The translations under genes were made by a program, and so were the position numbers. Below are positions 52,789-61,278 of a stretch of 64,000 nucleotides of DNA, piece by piece. A model generated the notes under the pieces. That model saw nothing but the letters and a program-made list of their open reading frames with translations, searched no databases and had not been told where the DNA came from. Location: assembly GCA_018449715.1 (NCBI GenBank), contig JAAVVA010000003.1, forward strand, positions 454,854 to 518,853. Direction: 5' to 3'. Positions within the stretch are counted from its first letter, which is position 1; each line of letters opens with the position of its first letter. The stretch comes from Acidobacteriaceae bacterium dw_441 (GTDB lineage: Bacteria; Acidobacteriota; Terriglobia; Terriglobales; Acidobacteriaceae).

Positions 52789-53673
52789 ATGATCAAGGGA
52801 ATGACACTGGTACGCGAGGTGGCCTCCGCCGACGCGCTGGACAAGCTGAGCCGCCTGCTGCTCTCGCTGGGCTTTGAAGAAGGAAAAGGCTGGAAGGACG
52901 AGGCCTCTCAGGGGACGGCCCTGCTGGCTCCGCTGGGAAACCTGGAGCTGGTGACGGGCGACAGACCCGCGACGCCCGCACTTTTGATCGAGGTGATGGG
53001 GCTCGATGCCATCCACGCCGCCGTCGAGAAGTGGCTGCTGGCCAACTACAAGAGCGAAGAGGTTCCGTCGCTGCTGGCGGCGCCCGAGCTGACGAGCTGG
53101 AACAGTCGTCTGTTCAGCGTCAAGCTGCCCGCTGCGGGCGGCGAAGGGCTGGAGCTGGGCTTCTGGCAGTCGGAGAATCCGCTGCACGGTAAGCCGGTGG
53201 CGATTGAGGGCGATCTTTCGGCCGTGGGGATGAAGGTCGCGATTGTGACCGCCCGGTGGAATGCCGTGATTACCGACCGGCTGCTGCAGGGCTCGCTGGA
53301 TGCGCTGGTGCGCAGCGGGGCGTCGCGTGCCGATATCGAGATTGTGCGGGTTCCGGGTGCGTGGGAGGTTCCCTCGGCGGCGCGGACGCTGGCCGAGACG
53401 AAGAAGTTCGACGCGATTGTGACGCTGGCCTGCCTGATTCGCGGCGAGACGGCGCACTATGAGGCGATCTACAACGAGGTCGCCCGCGGCATCGGCCAGT
53501 CGCAGCAGGACACGAATATTCCCCATGCTTTTGGCGTGCTGACCTGCGAGACGCTGGAGCAGGCGCTGGACCGCGCAGGCATCAAGGCGGGCAACAAGGG
53601 ATTTGAGGCGGCGATTGCCGCGATCGAGATGGTTTCGATCCAGGGGAAGATTCGCGCGGAAGGCGGGAAGTAA
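52789..53673 (+). CDS. ribH: 6,7-dimethyl-8-ribityllumazine synthase with N-terminal glyoxalase-like domain
   Basis: The C-terminal part (about residues 143-294) is a complete lumazine synthase, the penultimate enzyme of riboflavin synthesis: KVAIVTARWNAVITDRLLQG, RVPGAWEVPSAARTL, ACLIRGETAHYEAIYNEVAR, PHAFGVLTCETLEQALDRAG and NKGFEAAIAA. RibH is normally about 155 residues; here ~140 extra residues precede it (TLVREVASADALDKLSRLLL, GFEEGKGWKDEASQGTALLA, LELVTGD, GLELGFWQSENPLHG) and look like a VOC/glyoxalase-type half. No stop separates them. Its stop overlaps the nusB start. Confidence 0.92.
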   Translation: MIKGMTLVREVASADALDKLSRLLLSLGFEEGKGWKDEASQGTALLAPLGNLELVTGDRPATPALLIEVMGLDAIHAAVEKWLLANYKSEEVPSLLAAPELTSWNSRLFSVKLPAAGGEGLELGFWQSENPLHGKPVAIEGDLSAVGMKVAIVTARWNAVITDRLLQGSLDALVRSGASRADIEIVRVPGAWEVPSAARTLAETKKFDAIVTLACLIRGETAHYEAIYNEVARGIGQSQQDTNIPHAFGVLTCETLEQALDRAGIKAGNKGFEAAIAAIEMVSIQGKIRAEGGK

Positions 53674-54095
53674 TGGGAACTCGAAGGAAGTCGCGCGAGC
53701 TGGCGATGCAGATGTTGTTTCAGGGCGATCTGGGAAAGCAGACGCCGGAGCAGGTGACGAAGGTCTTCTGGGATACGCGCGACGATGTCGATGACGATAC
53801 GCGGGCGTTTGCCGAGGACATCTACCGCGTGGCGACGGCGAAGCAGCCGGAGATCGACAAGATGATCGAGGCCCATGCGCAGAACTGGCGTCTGGAGCGC
53901 ATGGCGGTGGTCGACCGCAACCTGATTCGGGCGGCAGTGGCTGAGATGATGGGGTATCCGAAGACCCCGGCGGCGATCATCATCAACGAGTCGCTGGAGG
54001 TGGCGCGGAGGTATGCCGCTCCGGAGTCGATCCAGTTCCTGAACGGTGTGCTGGATGCGATTGCGCGGGATCTGCTGAAGCAGCGGCTGGGGTAG
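53673..54095 (+). CDS. nusB: Transcription antitermination factor NusB
   Basis: All-helical RNA-binding protein of 140 residues for rRNA antitermination with NusE (S10). Features: RRKSRELAMQMLFQGDL at the N-terminus, NWRLERMAVVDRNLIRAAVAEM and the C-terminal IIINESLEVARRYA, SIQFLNGVLDAIARDL. The A of its ATG is the last base of the ribH stop (TAATG), the common ribH-nusB arrangement. A terminator follows at 54166-54194. Confidence 0.94.
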   Translation: MGTRRKSRELAMQMLFQGDLGKQTPEQVTKVFWDTRDDVDDDTRAFAEDIYRVATAKQPEIDKMIEAHAQNWRLERMAVVDRNLIRAAVAEMMGYPKTPAAIIINESLEVARRYAAPESIQFLNGVLDAIARDLLKQRLG

Positions 54096-54165
54096 TTCCT
54101 CAGGGAGTGACTCTTCTCAGGAGGACCCCTCTACGGGGCGACAAGATCAAACAGAATGGAAATAG

Positions 54166-54194
54166 AAAGGCCCTCTCGGTGGAGAGGGCCTTTT
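54166..54194. terminator. Bidirectional rho-independent terminator
   Basis: AAAGGCCCTCTC (54166-54177) and its exact complement (54182-54193) surround a 4-base GGTG loop, with A and T runs on the flanks. It serves nusB (plus) and the convergent lipoprotein gene (minus). Confidence 0.8.
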
Positions 54195-54217
54195 CTGTTG
54201 CTGCGTGAAGCGGACTC

Positions 54218-56695
54218 TTACGAGGTCGCCTTGCGCGGGAACTGAACCAGAAGGTTCGGGGTGACGTAGGTGGTCGGAGCGTCCTGAAGGGTGGTCGGAT
54301 CGTACTTCGGGAGCTTCGGATTGATGGGCGCCTGGGTCTCGGTCAGGCTCTTGGTGTCCACGAGATGGATCTGGTTATCCCCCGAGGTCCCAATGTAAGC
54401 CGTGGTTCCATCGATGCTGATGACTCCCGCGACCGGGGCGGTGGCTCCGTCGAGCGTCACCTGGGTGACGGTTCCGGTGGCCGGGGTGTAGACCGGGAGC
54501 GTGCCCGAACCGGTGTAGGTGACGAAGGCCACGCTGGAGTTCGGAGTGGGCAGGACGCCGGTGATGGTGTCAGCCGTGACTCCGAGCGAAGGCGTATTGA
54601 CCGCCGTGCGGAACTTGGTGAAATAATCCGCTGCCGGGGCTGTGGGGCAGGAGCCCTTCGCGGTCGTCGGGTTCTCCTGGTCGTCGGCTGCGGGAGCGGG
54701 AGGCAGAGTCTCCTTGAAGGTGATGTCGGCGATCTGGTTGCTGGTGGCGGAGGCCCCGATGATGTGGAGGCCGTCGTTCGTGGCGGCAACGCGGTCCGTC
54801 GGGGCGCTTACAGAGTCGGCCAGCGGGAAGAAGAGATTGTTGACGACAGTCTCGCTGGCTCCGGAACCGGAGGTAGACGTGCTGGAGCAGTAGCTGCGGC
54901 CGGTTGTCTGGGAGCCTGCCAGGTAAGCTCCCACCGTCGGGACGGTGATGGCGACGTCGGAGGCGACGTTGCCGTTGAGCGAAACCTGTGTCCATCCGTT
55001 GAAGGTCGAGTGAACGAGAAGCTGGTCGTTCGGGGTGACCGGGATGTTGTTCGGGTCGCTGGGGTCAGCCGTGCCCGGAGTTCCCATCGTGATGTAGGCG
55101 GTCTGGCTGTCCTGGGTGAACTCCGCGTGCGTGGCCGCGCCTCCGTAGGTGGAGAGGATGCCCGTGGTCGCGGTGGTGCTGGAAGAGTAGAGATAGATGA
55201 GCTTCTTGCGCGGGTCGGAGATGATCAGGTTCGCACCGTCGGGCGAGACGGCGAGAACCTGTCCGGCAACGGAGGGGTCCTCACGAAGCAAGCTGTTGCT
55301 CGTCGCGCTGAAGACCATCAGCTCGGTGGGGGTTCCCATGTAGATGGAGGCTCCATCGTTGGAGATCACCATTGAGTTGGGAGCGAAGGGAAGCCGCACG
55401 GGGGCTCCGACGGTCTGATTGGTGAAGTCGATGGGGTAGATGTAGCGCGACTGCGTGCTGGCGGCCCAGAGGAGCGTGCTGTTGACTCCGGGCGTCGTCA
55501 CCGAAACCGCATTCGAGACGACGGGCTTGCCGTTGCCGAAGCGTCCGATCGTGTTCTGGGGCGAGATGTTGCAGGCGGGCGGCTGGCAGATCGCCGTAAT
55601 GGAGGCCGCGCCGGGGAAAGGAGGAGTGATGCTTCCGGAGGAGGAGACCGGGATGGTGATCGGCGTCGTCGAGACGAAGGTGAGGTTGAGGCCGGTCATG
55701 GGAACGTTGTTCTTATCCGTAGCGGTCACGGAGAGCGGCTGCGTGGTGTTCTGCGGCACAGTGACGCTGGTGACTCCGGCACTGGTGCCGGGCACGGTCA
55801 GGCTGATATTGACGGGCGGGCAGGTGGAGAAGAAGCCCGCGCTCGAACCGGCCTGCGTAAGGTCGGCGGTGATGATGGTGGAGCCGGGCTGCTGCGCGGT
55901 GGCGACACCGTTCTCGTCGATGGTGGCGATGTTGCTGGTCGTGGCACCGCTGGACTGTGCGGCGAAGTTCAGGTGGCCGACCTGGCAAGTGATGTTATTG
56001 TGTTTGGCGTCGTAAGCGCGACCGACGAGCTGGCGGGTATCGCCCTGCGAGATGCAGGAAGTTCCGTCGTAGGGAGACGCTGTGACGGTGGCCTGCTTCG
56101 AAAGAGCGCAGCAGTTGGATGACTGGTCTTTATCTTCTACATCACTGTCGGTGGCGGCGCAGGCTGTCGTTGGACTGCCGAGCACGACACTGGTGACCTT
56201 GGGGTGAATGAAGACCGGCAAAGGGTTGCTGGTGGCTCCGCCGCCGCTGGCGACGACGTAGATGAGCCCGGTCTTGCCGGTGACATTGCAGGTGGTGAAG
56301 TCGGCGATGCCGCCGCCGGTGTTGCGGTTCCAGTTGCCGCCGCAGATGCGGCCTGCGTTCGCGCCCGAGGGGACGACGTCGGCGATCTGGAGGAGGTCGT
56401 TGCTCTGGTGGCCTGCGGAGTCAAAGACGCCGTAGGTATAGGAGCTGAGAGAGACCGCCGTACCCTTGCAGTCCGTGGCCTGCGGCGTGGCGACCTGCCC
56501 GATCTGTCCCTCGTTGAGGGAGATTCCGTAGATTCTGGGCGTCAACGTAATGTTGGCGACCTGTCCCACGATGGGGCCGTTGTCGCCGCCGTTGCAGTAG
56601 ACAACCGCGGTTCCCTTCTTGCCGCAACCGGAGATCGAGATACCGAAAGGAATCGTAAAAAGAAAAAGAAACGCTAGAGTAACAAACCGACGCAT
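54218..56695 (-). CDS. Large lipoprotein with Ig-like and beta-propeller regions
   Basis: An 825-residue exported lipoprotein (signal with ISGC, cysteine 24). The N-terminal half has several cysteines (CNGGDNG, SSNCCALSK, SISQGDT-type BIG domain with RQLVGRAYDAKHNNITCQVG) and bacterial Ig-like repeats (SVTVPQNTTQPLSVTATDKN). The C-terminal half (from about residue 400) shows beta-propeller-like YVTN/Lactonase motifs such as SPDGANLIISDP, YITMGTPG and IDGTTAYIGTSGDNQIHLVD. Such proteins are common in Acidobacteria; function unknown, perhaps surface adhesion or scaffold. Faces nusB across a shared terminator. Confidence 0.8.
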   Translation of the reverse strand: MRRFVTLAFLFLFTIPFGISISGCGKKGTAVVYCNGGDNGPIVGQVANITLTPRIYGISLNEGQIGQVATPQATDCKGTAVSLSSYTYGVFDSAGHQSNDLLQIADVVPSGANAGRICGGNWNRNTGGGIADFTTCNVTGKTGLIYVVASGGGATSNPLPVFIHPKVTSVVLGSPTTACAATDSDVEDKDQSSNCCALSKQATVTASPYDGTSCISQGDTRQLVGRAYDAKHNNITCQVGHLNFAAQSSGATTSNIATIDENGVATAQQPGSTIITADLTQAGSSAGFFSTCPPVNISLTVPGTSAGVTSVTVPQNTTQPLSVTATDKNNVPMTGLNLTFVSTTPITIPVSSSGSITPPFPGAASITAICQPPACNISPQNTIGRFGNGKPVVSNAVSVTTPGVNSTLLWAASTQSRYIYPIDFTNQTVGAPVRLPFAPNSMVISNDGASIYMGTPTELMVFSATSNSLLREDPSVAGQVLAVSPDGANLIISDPRKKLIYLYSSSTTATTGILSTYGGAATHAEFTQDSQTAYITMGTPGTADPSDPNNIPVTPNDQLLVHSTFNGWTQVSLNGNVASDVAITVPTVGAYLAGSQTTGRSYCSSTSTSGSGASETVVNNLFFPLADSVSAPTDRVAATNDGLHIIGASATSNQIADITFKETLPPAPAADDQENPTTAKGSCPTAPAADYFTKFRTAVNTPSLGVTADTITGVLPTPNSSVAFVTYTGSGTLPVYTPATGTVTQVTLDGATAPVAGVISIDGTTAYIGTSGDNQIHLVDTKSLTETQAPINPKLPKYDPTTLQDAPTTYVTPNLLVQFPRKATS

Positions 56696-56950
56696 TGAAC
56701 CTCCCCGTTCAACCGGAACACGAGCTGAACGGTTTCACCGCAGACGCTGGAATTCCCGAGGCTTCAGTGTAAAACTCGGGAGAGATACCTTGCAAGAAAG
56801 ACTCGAGTTGAATTCTTCATTGGCTACTTAAAGCCGTGCTACATTGAGTCACAGTTGATAAACGCTTCAATATGATTTCGGTCTGTGGGCGATATTCATC
56901 AAACACAATGCTGGTGATTTGACTTCACCCCTAGCCGTAATGGAGGTAGC
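56696..56950. other. AT-leaning intergenic region
   Basis: A 255-bp gap between divergent genes for two extracellular proteins. The half next to the NHL gene is AT-rich. No promoter hexamer pair, repeat or RNA could be defended, although GGAGG before 56951 is a clear ribosome site. Confidence 0.5.
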
Positions 56951-58090
56951 ATGAAAAGCGTTCTATCTTTTGCGAGGAATATGAAGAATATCACGAGGCT
57001 TTCTTTCTTTCTGGGAAGTATTGTCGGATATTCGTTTCAAACCCCTCTATATGCACAAACCATTGTGCATACAGTTGCAGGTCGTGGCCCTTCTGTTATG
57101 AATGGAGTTCCCGCCACACAAACGTCACTTCGTGCCTACGCGTTTGGCATCTCACCGACCAACGCCAATATTTATATTGGTGATGCTGGGAATGGGTTAA
57201 GGGTTGTTGATTCGTCTGGGATTATCAATTTAGTAGCACCTTATCATCTAAACACGCAAATTGGGCTTAACTTCTACTGCGTCCCTTTAGAAGGTGTACA
57301 AGTTTCTACAACCTGCGTGGGAGACATCCGGTCGATGACTCTTGATCCAGCGGGGAATATGTATGTGTATTTTTTTCAAGGTGGTAAGGTGTTTAAAATT
57401 ACTCCCGATGGAATTATTACAACATTTGCAGGAGTAGATAATGTTTTTACCTCCGCTCCTTCTTCAGGCGACGGAGGTCCAGCTTCCGCTGCCACCGTTG
57501 GAGATGTTTTAGGATTGGGATCTGATTTATCCGGAAATGTTTATATCGTGACTTCGAATGGAAGTGGTACCAGCATTCGAGTTGTGGATACTTCTGGAAT
57601 AATTAATACTTTTTATGTGCCACCGCAAGATTCCGTTGTTACAGGCAATGTCGCGGCTGATTCGTCTGGAAACCGTTACATAATGCTTTCGAACGCTGCT
57701 GGTGCCGACCAAGTATTGAGAATAACCCCTCAAGGAGTTAGTTCGGTTGTGGCGGGTACCCAAACTGCAGGAGCGGGTAATACGGGCGATGGAGGGCTTG
57801 CCACAAGTGCTACATTTGGGAGAATAAGATCAATCGCTGCTAGCGCTGCGGGCGATGTTTATATCACAGATGATATTTATGGTGTAATCCGTAGAGTATC
57901 ATCGTCTTCTGGGATTATTCAACGAGTTGTAGGTAGTGGTCTAATTCCTACTACTCCCAATAACTATGGCGGAGATAATACAGCTCCCTTGTCCACCAAT
58001 CTATCTAGTCCTCATGATATCCATCTCGATTCAAATGGTTCCCTATATATCAATGACATTGGGAATAGTGCGATTCGAAAGTTGCAGTAG
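56951..58090 (+). CDS. Secreted NHL-repeat (beta-propeller) protein, AT-rich
   Basis: A 379-residue exported protein with a signal of about 36 residues (ending PLYAQ) and repeated NHL-type motifs: TVAGRGPSV, IYIGDAGNGLRVVDSSG, MTLDPAGNMYVYFFQGGKVF, IRSIAASAAGDVYITDD and DIHLDSNGSLYINDIGNSAI. NHL propellers mediate binding; no enzyme motif seen. Base composition is plainly lower in G+C than every other gene here, with A/T-ending codons, so recent acquisition is likely. GGAGG lies just before the ATG. A strong palindromic terminator follows. Confidence 0.82.
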   Translation: MKSVLSFARNMKNITRLSFFLGSIVGYSFQTPLYAQTIVHTVAGRGPSVMNGVPATQTSLRAYAFGISPTNANIYIGDAGNGLRVVDSSGIINLVAPYHLNTQIGLNFYCVPLEGVQVSTTCVGDIRSMTLDPAGNMYVYFFQGGKVFKITPDGIITTFAGVDNVFTSAPSSGDGGPASAATVGDVLGLGSDLSGNVYIVTSNGSGTSIRVVDTSGIINTFYVPPQDSVVTGNVAADSSGNRYIMLSNAAGADQVLRITPQGVSSVVAGTQTAGAGNTGDGGLATSATFGRIRSIAASAAGDVYITDDIYGVIRRVSSSSGIIQRVVGSGLIPTTPNNYGGDNTAPLSTNLSSPHDIHLDSNGSLYINDIGNSAIRKLQ

Positions 58091-58099
58091 CCGAACAGA

Positions 58100-58129
58100 A
58101 TAGGGGATGAATTCATCCCCTATTTTTTT
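58100..58129 (+). terminator. Palindromic terminator of the NHL gene
   Basis: A perfect 24-bp palindrome (half site ATAGGGGATGAA, 58100-58123) is followed by a run of seven T starting at its last base (58123-58129), ten bases after the NHL stop. The stop codon of the convergent S9 peptidase gene lies inside this palindrome. Confidence 0.85.
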
Positions 58130-60195
58130 GGGGGGGGGGGAGCCATCTGGGTCTCAAACCAGTTAAGAGCGCGCTCGAGAACATCGCGGCGATGATCGGG
58201 GGCGCGGAAGGCGTGGCCTTCGTTCGGGTAGATGACCAGCTGCGTTTTGACTCCCTGGGCGCGGAGGGCGTGCCAGAACTCGAAGCTCTGCGGGGCGGGG
58301 CATTCGCCGTCACGGTCGCCCACGACGACCAGCGTGGGGGTCTTCACTTTCTTGATGAATTCGATGGCCGAGCTTTTGGCGTAGACCTCGGGATCGTCAT
58401 AGACGCTGGCCCCGAAGTAGGGAGTCATCCACTGGTCGATGGAGTTTTCGCCATAGTAGCTCTTCCAGTTGGAGATTCCGGCCCCGGCAACGGCAGCGTG
58501 GAAGCGCGTGGTCTGGGTGACGGTGAACATGGTCATGAAGCCGCCATAGCTCCAGCCGGTGATGCCTTCGCGGTTCTTGTCGATGGGGAGGCGGGCTTCG
58601 AGGGAGTCGATGCCGGCGAGGACGTCGCGAAGGTCGCCGTAGCCGAAGTCCTTGACGTTGGCCTGGGTGAACTTTGCGCCCTGTCCATAGCTTCCGCGCG
58701 GGTTGGGCATGAAGACGAAGTAGCCGAGGGCGGAGAAGGGAACGCCTCCATAGCCGACGCCGGGCCAACGGGGTGAGACGGCGGAGGCCGGGCCTCCGTG
58801 GACGCTGACGACGAGCGGGTATTTCTTCGCAGGATCGTAGTTGGCCGGGTAAAGCAGCCAGCCCTGCACGTGGAAGCCCTCGTTGGTCCACTGGACGTTC
58901 TCGGTCTTGCCCCAGAGGGGCTTGATGGAGTCGTTGAGGTGCGAGATCTGCCTGAGGTTGGAGAGCGAGCCCGCCCAGACCTCGGGGGCGTGGTCGAAGG
59001 AGCTGCGGATGATGGCGATCTTGTGATTGTCGGAGAGCGAGACGCTCATGATCGAGGTTCCGGAGCCGATGGACTCGTCGAGGGTGAGGTCGCCCTGCGC
59101 GATGTCCGCGCCGGTGTTCACGTTGAGCGCGGTGAGGTGGCTGGAGCCGCCTACATGCTCGCTGATGCCGAGGGTCTCAGGCCCGACCCAGCGGAGGAAG
59201 GCGACGGAGGCGGCGCGGTTGGGGGTGATGTCCTTCGGCTCGCCGCCGGTGGAAGGGATGAGGTAGATGTCGCCACCGGTGGAGCCCTGGTCGCTCATCA
59301 GGCCGCCGATGAAGGCGATCTGCCTGCCGTCGGGGGAAAAGCGCGGGAGGGCGATCTGGAGGTTATGCAGGGAGCCGGAGACCGTGGTGGTGTCGAGGAT
59401 CGCGTGAAGCTCGGAGTTGACCCGGTCCTTAGTGTCGTTACCGGATTTCGTGATGGAGCGCTGCAGGTCGGCGGTGTAGAGCTTCGCGACCCACCAGTTG
59501 TTTTCGCCAGGAGGATTGGCGGCGACAAACGCGATCTGGTGCGAGGAGGGAGCCCAGGAGAACTCGTAGACGTGCAGGTTCTGGGGCGTCAGCCAGTTTC
59601 CCGCGCCTGTGGCGAGATCGACTCCATAGACGCGCTGGACCTCGACGCCGTCCTCTCCGTAGACGCCGTTCCACGGCTTCATGGCCGCAAGGGCTCCGGC
59701 GGAGCGGGTGGCGTTTTCGACGAAGAGGAAAGCGATCTGCCTGCCGTCGGGGGACCAGGCGAGGTCGTCAATGGTGCCGGTGACGTGGGTGAGCTGGCGG
59801 GACTGGCCGCTCTTTTTAGACCAGAGGAAGATCTGCGCCTGGCCATTGTGCTCCGGGGTGCAGGTGGAGGCGTAGGCGAGGGTTTCGCCGTCGGGGGACC
59901 AGGAGGGGGCGTCGCTGCCGCAGTCGGCTGCGTCGGAGGTGGGGCGGAGGGAGATGTCCTTGGAAGGATTGGAGATCTCGGTGAGGTGAAGCTCGTAGTC
60001 TTTGGAGCCGCGGACCGACCAGGCGACGGTCTTGCCGTCGGGAGAGATGTCGGAGAAGGAGGGAGTGCGAGTTTTGCCCAGGGTGTCGAGGATGTTGCCG
60101 ATGCGGGGATCGGAGTGCGTGGCGGGAGACTGTGCAGGGGCGAGAAGCGGAAGCAGGGTGAGGGCGGCTGCAAGGCAGATGCGTGCGGGCGTCAT
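58120..60195 (-). CDS. S9-family peptidase (prolyl oligopeptidase/acylaminoacyl peptidase-like)
   Basis: Secreted serine peptidase of 691 residues: signal peptide (ending PAQS), a WD40-like/PD40 beta-propeller (SPDGKTVAWSVRGSKDYELH, WSPDGETLAYAS, WSPDGRQIAFLF) and a C-terminal alpha/beta-hydrolase. The catalytic serine is S549 in TGWSYGGFMTMF, Asp at 627 or 629 in VVGDRDGECP, and H661 in PNEGHAFRAP. The C-terminus (residues 684-691) is MAPPPPKK, encoded by 11 C followed by seven A, a slippage-prone tract. Start ATG at 60195 with weak translation signals. Confidence 0.9.
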   Translation of the reverse strand: MTPARICLAAALTLLPLLAPAQSPATHSDPRIGNILDTLGKTRTPSFSDISPDGKTVAWSVRGSKDYELHLTEISNPSKDISLRPTSDAADCGSDAPSWSPDGETLAYASTCTPEHNGQAQIFLWSKKSGQSRQLTHVTGTIDDLAWSPDGRQIAFLFVENATRSAGALAAMKPWNGVYGEDGVEVQRVYGVDLATGAGNWLTPQNLHVYEFSWAPSSHQIAFVAANPPGENNWWVAKLYTADLQRSITKSGNDTKDRVNSELHAILDTTTVSGSLHNLQIALPRFSPDGRQIAFIGGLMSDQGSTGGDIYLIPSTGGEPKDITPNRAASVAFLRWVGPETLGISEHVGGSSHLTALNVNTGADIAQGDLTLDESIGSGTSIMSVSLSDNHKIAIIRSSFDHAPEVWAGSLSNLRQISHLNDSIKPLWGKTENVQWTNEGFHVQGWLLYPANYDPAKKYPLVVSVHGGPASAVSPRWPGVGYGGVPFSALGYFVFMPNPRGSYGQGAKFTQANVKDFGYGDLRDVLAGIDSLEARLPIDKNREGITGWSYGGFMTMFTVTQTTRFHAAVAGAGISNWKSYYGENSIDQWMTPYFGASVYDDPEVYAKSSAIEFIKKVKTPTLVVVGDRDGECPAPQSFEFWHALRAQGVKTQLVIYPNEGHAFRAPDHRRDVLERALNWFETQMAPPPPKK

Positions 60196-60310
60196 GGCGA
60201 TAAGGCTAGCATTGGGAGGGTAGTTCCCGGCATTCGTAGTTCTTCTCCAGCAGAAATACGGACCTCATGCGAGGAGTGGAGGAACCTGTGGATTTCAGGT
60301 GTAAAAAGTA

Positions 60311-60339
60311 TTGACCACAAAGGAACGGGTTGCTATTCT
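60311..60339 (+). promoter_or_regulatory. Sigma70-type promoter of the str operon
   Basis: TTGACC (60311-60316), a 17-bp spacer and TATTCT (60334-60339) are close to the sigma70 consensus. Transcription would start near 60346, about 460 nt before rpsL. A second -10-like TATACT at 60461-60466 lacks a matching -35. Confidence 0.5.
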
Positions 60340-60420
60340 TTTATGGTTCCGTGAGTGTCTGGAACGCGCCGACGGGAACGAAGGCGCGGAGGGCGGAGAA
60401 AAGCCCAGCAGATTTAACGA

Positions 60421-60717
60421 TTTCCTGCCCTGTTATGGGGCGGAAAGTGTTAATTTGCGCTATACTGGATACTGAAGAAGAGAACCGCAGGGCAACCTGA
60501 ATTACTTAGGAAGCGTAAAGCCTGCGGCCCATCGATTACGAGCCTGCGACACCCTCCGCCTTGGATGGGCTATGTGGGCCGGAACAGCGAAACGGAGTTG
60601 GGCGTACCTGAGAATCGGGTAAGCAGACCCGGCCACCGTCGACTGTTTTCGTCTGGTTGTAAAGGTTTTTACAGACGCGAAGCAGGATTTCTTCGCTAAG
60701 GGATGCAATGTGCATCC
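60421..60717 (+). ncRNA. Candidate structured leader RNA upstream of rpsL
   Basis: Successive hairpins: 60421-60446 (TTTCC-T-GCCC with GGGC-GGAAA), 60485-60527 (CCGCAGG/CCTGCGG closing an inner CCTGA/TTAGG hairpin), 60650-60677, 60677-60696 (GCGAAG/CTTCGC) and 60701-60717 (GGATGCA-N3-TGCATCC followed by TTCTATCT). A CGGGT/ACCCG hairpin also lies at 60616-60631. Could be a ribosomal-protein autoregulatory leader, an attenuator or an independent small RNA. Family not identified. Confidence 0.4.
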
Positions 60718-60808
60718 TTCTATCTGCGCGTGTGGCGTGGATAGAGTGCGAATGGGGTCTTGTGTGCGCCTGACAAAAGTTTAGGTTTAGTAACACCAAG
60801 GAGTCCGA

Positions 60809-61192
60809 GTGCCTACGTTTCATCAGCTCGTCAAGCAGGGCCGCACGCCCACTCGTTATAAGACCGCCAGCCCCGCTCTGCAGGGCTCGCCTCAGCGCCG
60901 TGGCGTCTGCACCCGCGTCTACACCCAGACGCCGAAGAAGCCGAACTCGGCTCTTCGTAAGGTTGCCCGCGTTCGCCTGACCAACGGCATCGAGGTAACG
61001 ACCTACATCCCGGGTATCGGCCACAACCTGCAGGAGCACTCGATCGTGCTGATCCGCGGCGGCCGTGTGAAGGATCTGCCGGGTGTTCGTTACCACGTGG
61101 TTCGCGGAACACTGGATTCGGTCGGCGTTGCCAACCGTAAGCAGAGCCGCTCGAAGTACGGTGCGAAGCGTCCGAAGGCTGCGGCCAAGTAG
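60809..61192 (+). CDS. rpsL: 30S ribosomal protein S12
   Basis: S12, 127 residues, of the decoding centre. Conserved blocks: [44 protein letters not shown] and [16 protein letters not shown]. Both lysines where streptomycin-resistance changes occur (in TPKKPNS and GRVKDLP) are wild type. Start codon GTG 60809 with AAGGAG five bases upstream. First gene of the str operon; a long structured leader precedes it. Confidence 0.97.
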   Translation: MPTFHQLVKQGRTPTRYKTASPALQGSPQRRGVCTRVYTQTPKKPNSALRKVARVRLTNGIEVTTYIPGIGHNLQEHSIVLIRGGRVKDLPGVRYHVVRGTLDSVGVANRKQSRSKYGAKRPKAAAK

Positions 61193-61278
61193 GTCGCGGC
61201 TGTCTGAAGATTTGAAGTTTCACTAACAAGTCCAGGTCTTGAGAGGTTCACGGCCCTGGAGGAAGAAGAGAAGAAGCA

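Larger units (their letters stand above)
60196..60808 (+). other. rpsL upstream region with promoter and structured leader
   Basis: A 613-bp gap with no convincing gene. It holds a consensus-like promoter (60311-60339) and then a ~460-nt leader with several hairpins, described separately. Short frames on both strands have no coding character. Confidence 0.6.

Noticed and set aside
54365..55375. A 336-codon plus-strand frame opposite the large lipoprotein gene
   Set aside because: Composition-driven shadow; the minus strand has a lipoprotein signal and propeller repeats.
60485..60660. c-di-GMP class I riboswitch or 6S RNA upstream of rpsL
   Set aside because: Only part of the first helix resembles the riboswitch; the conserved second half is absent, and a long 6S-type closing stem could not be built. 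Kept only as an unassigned structured leader.
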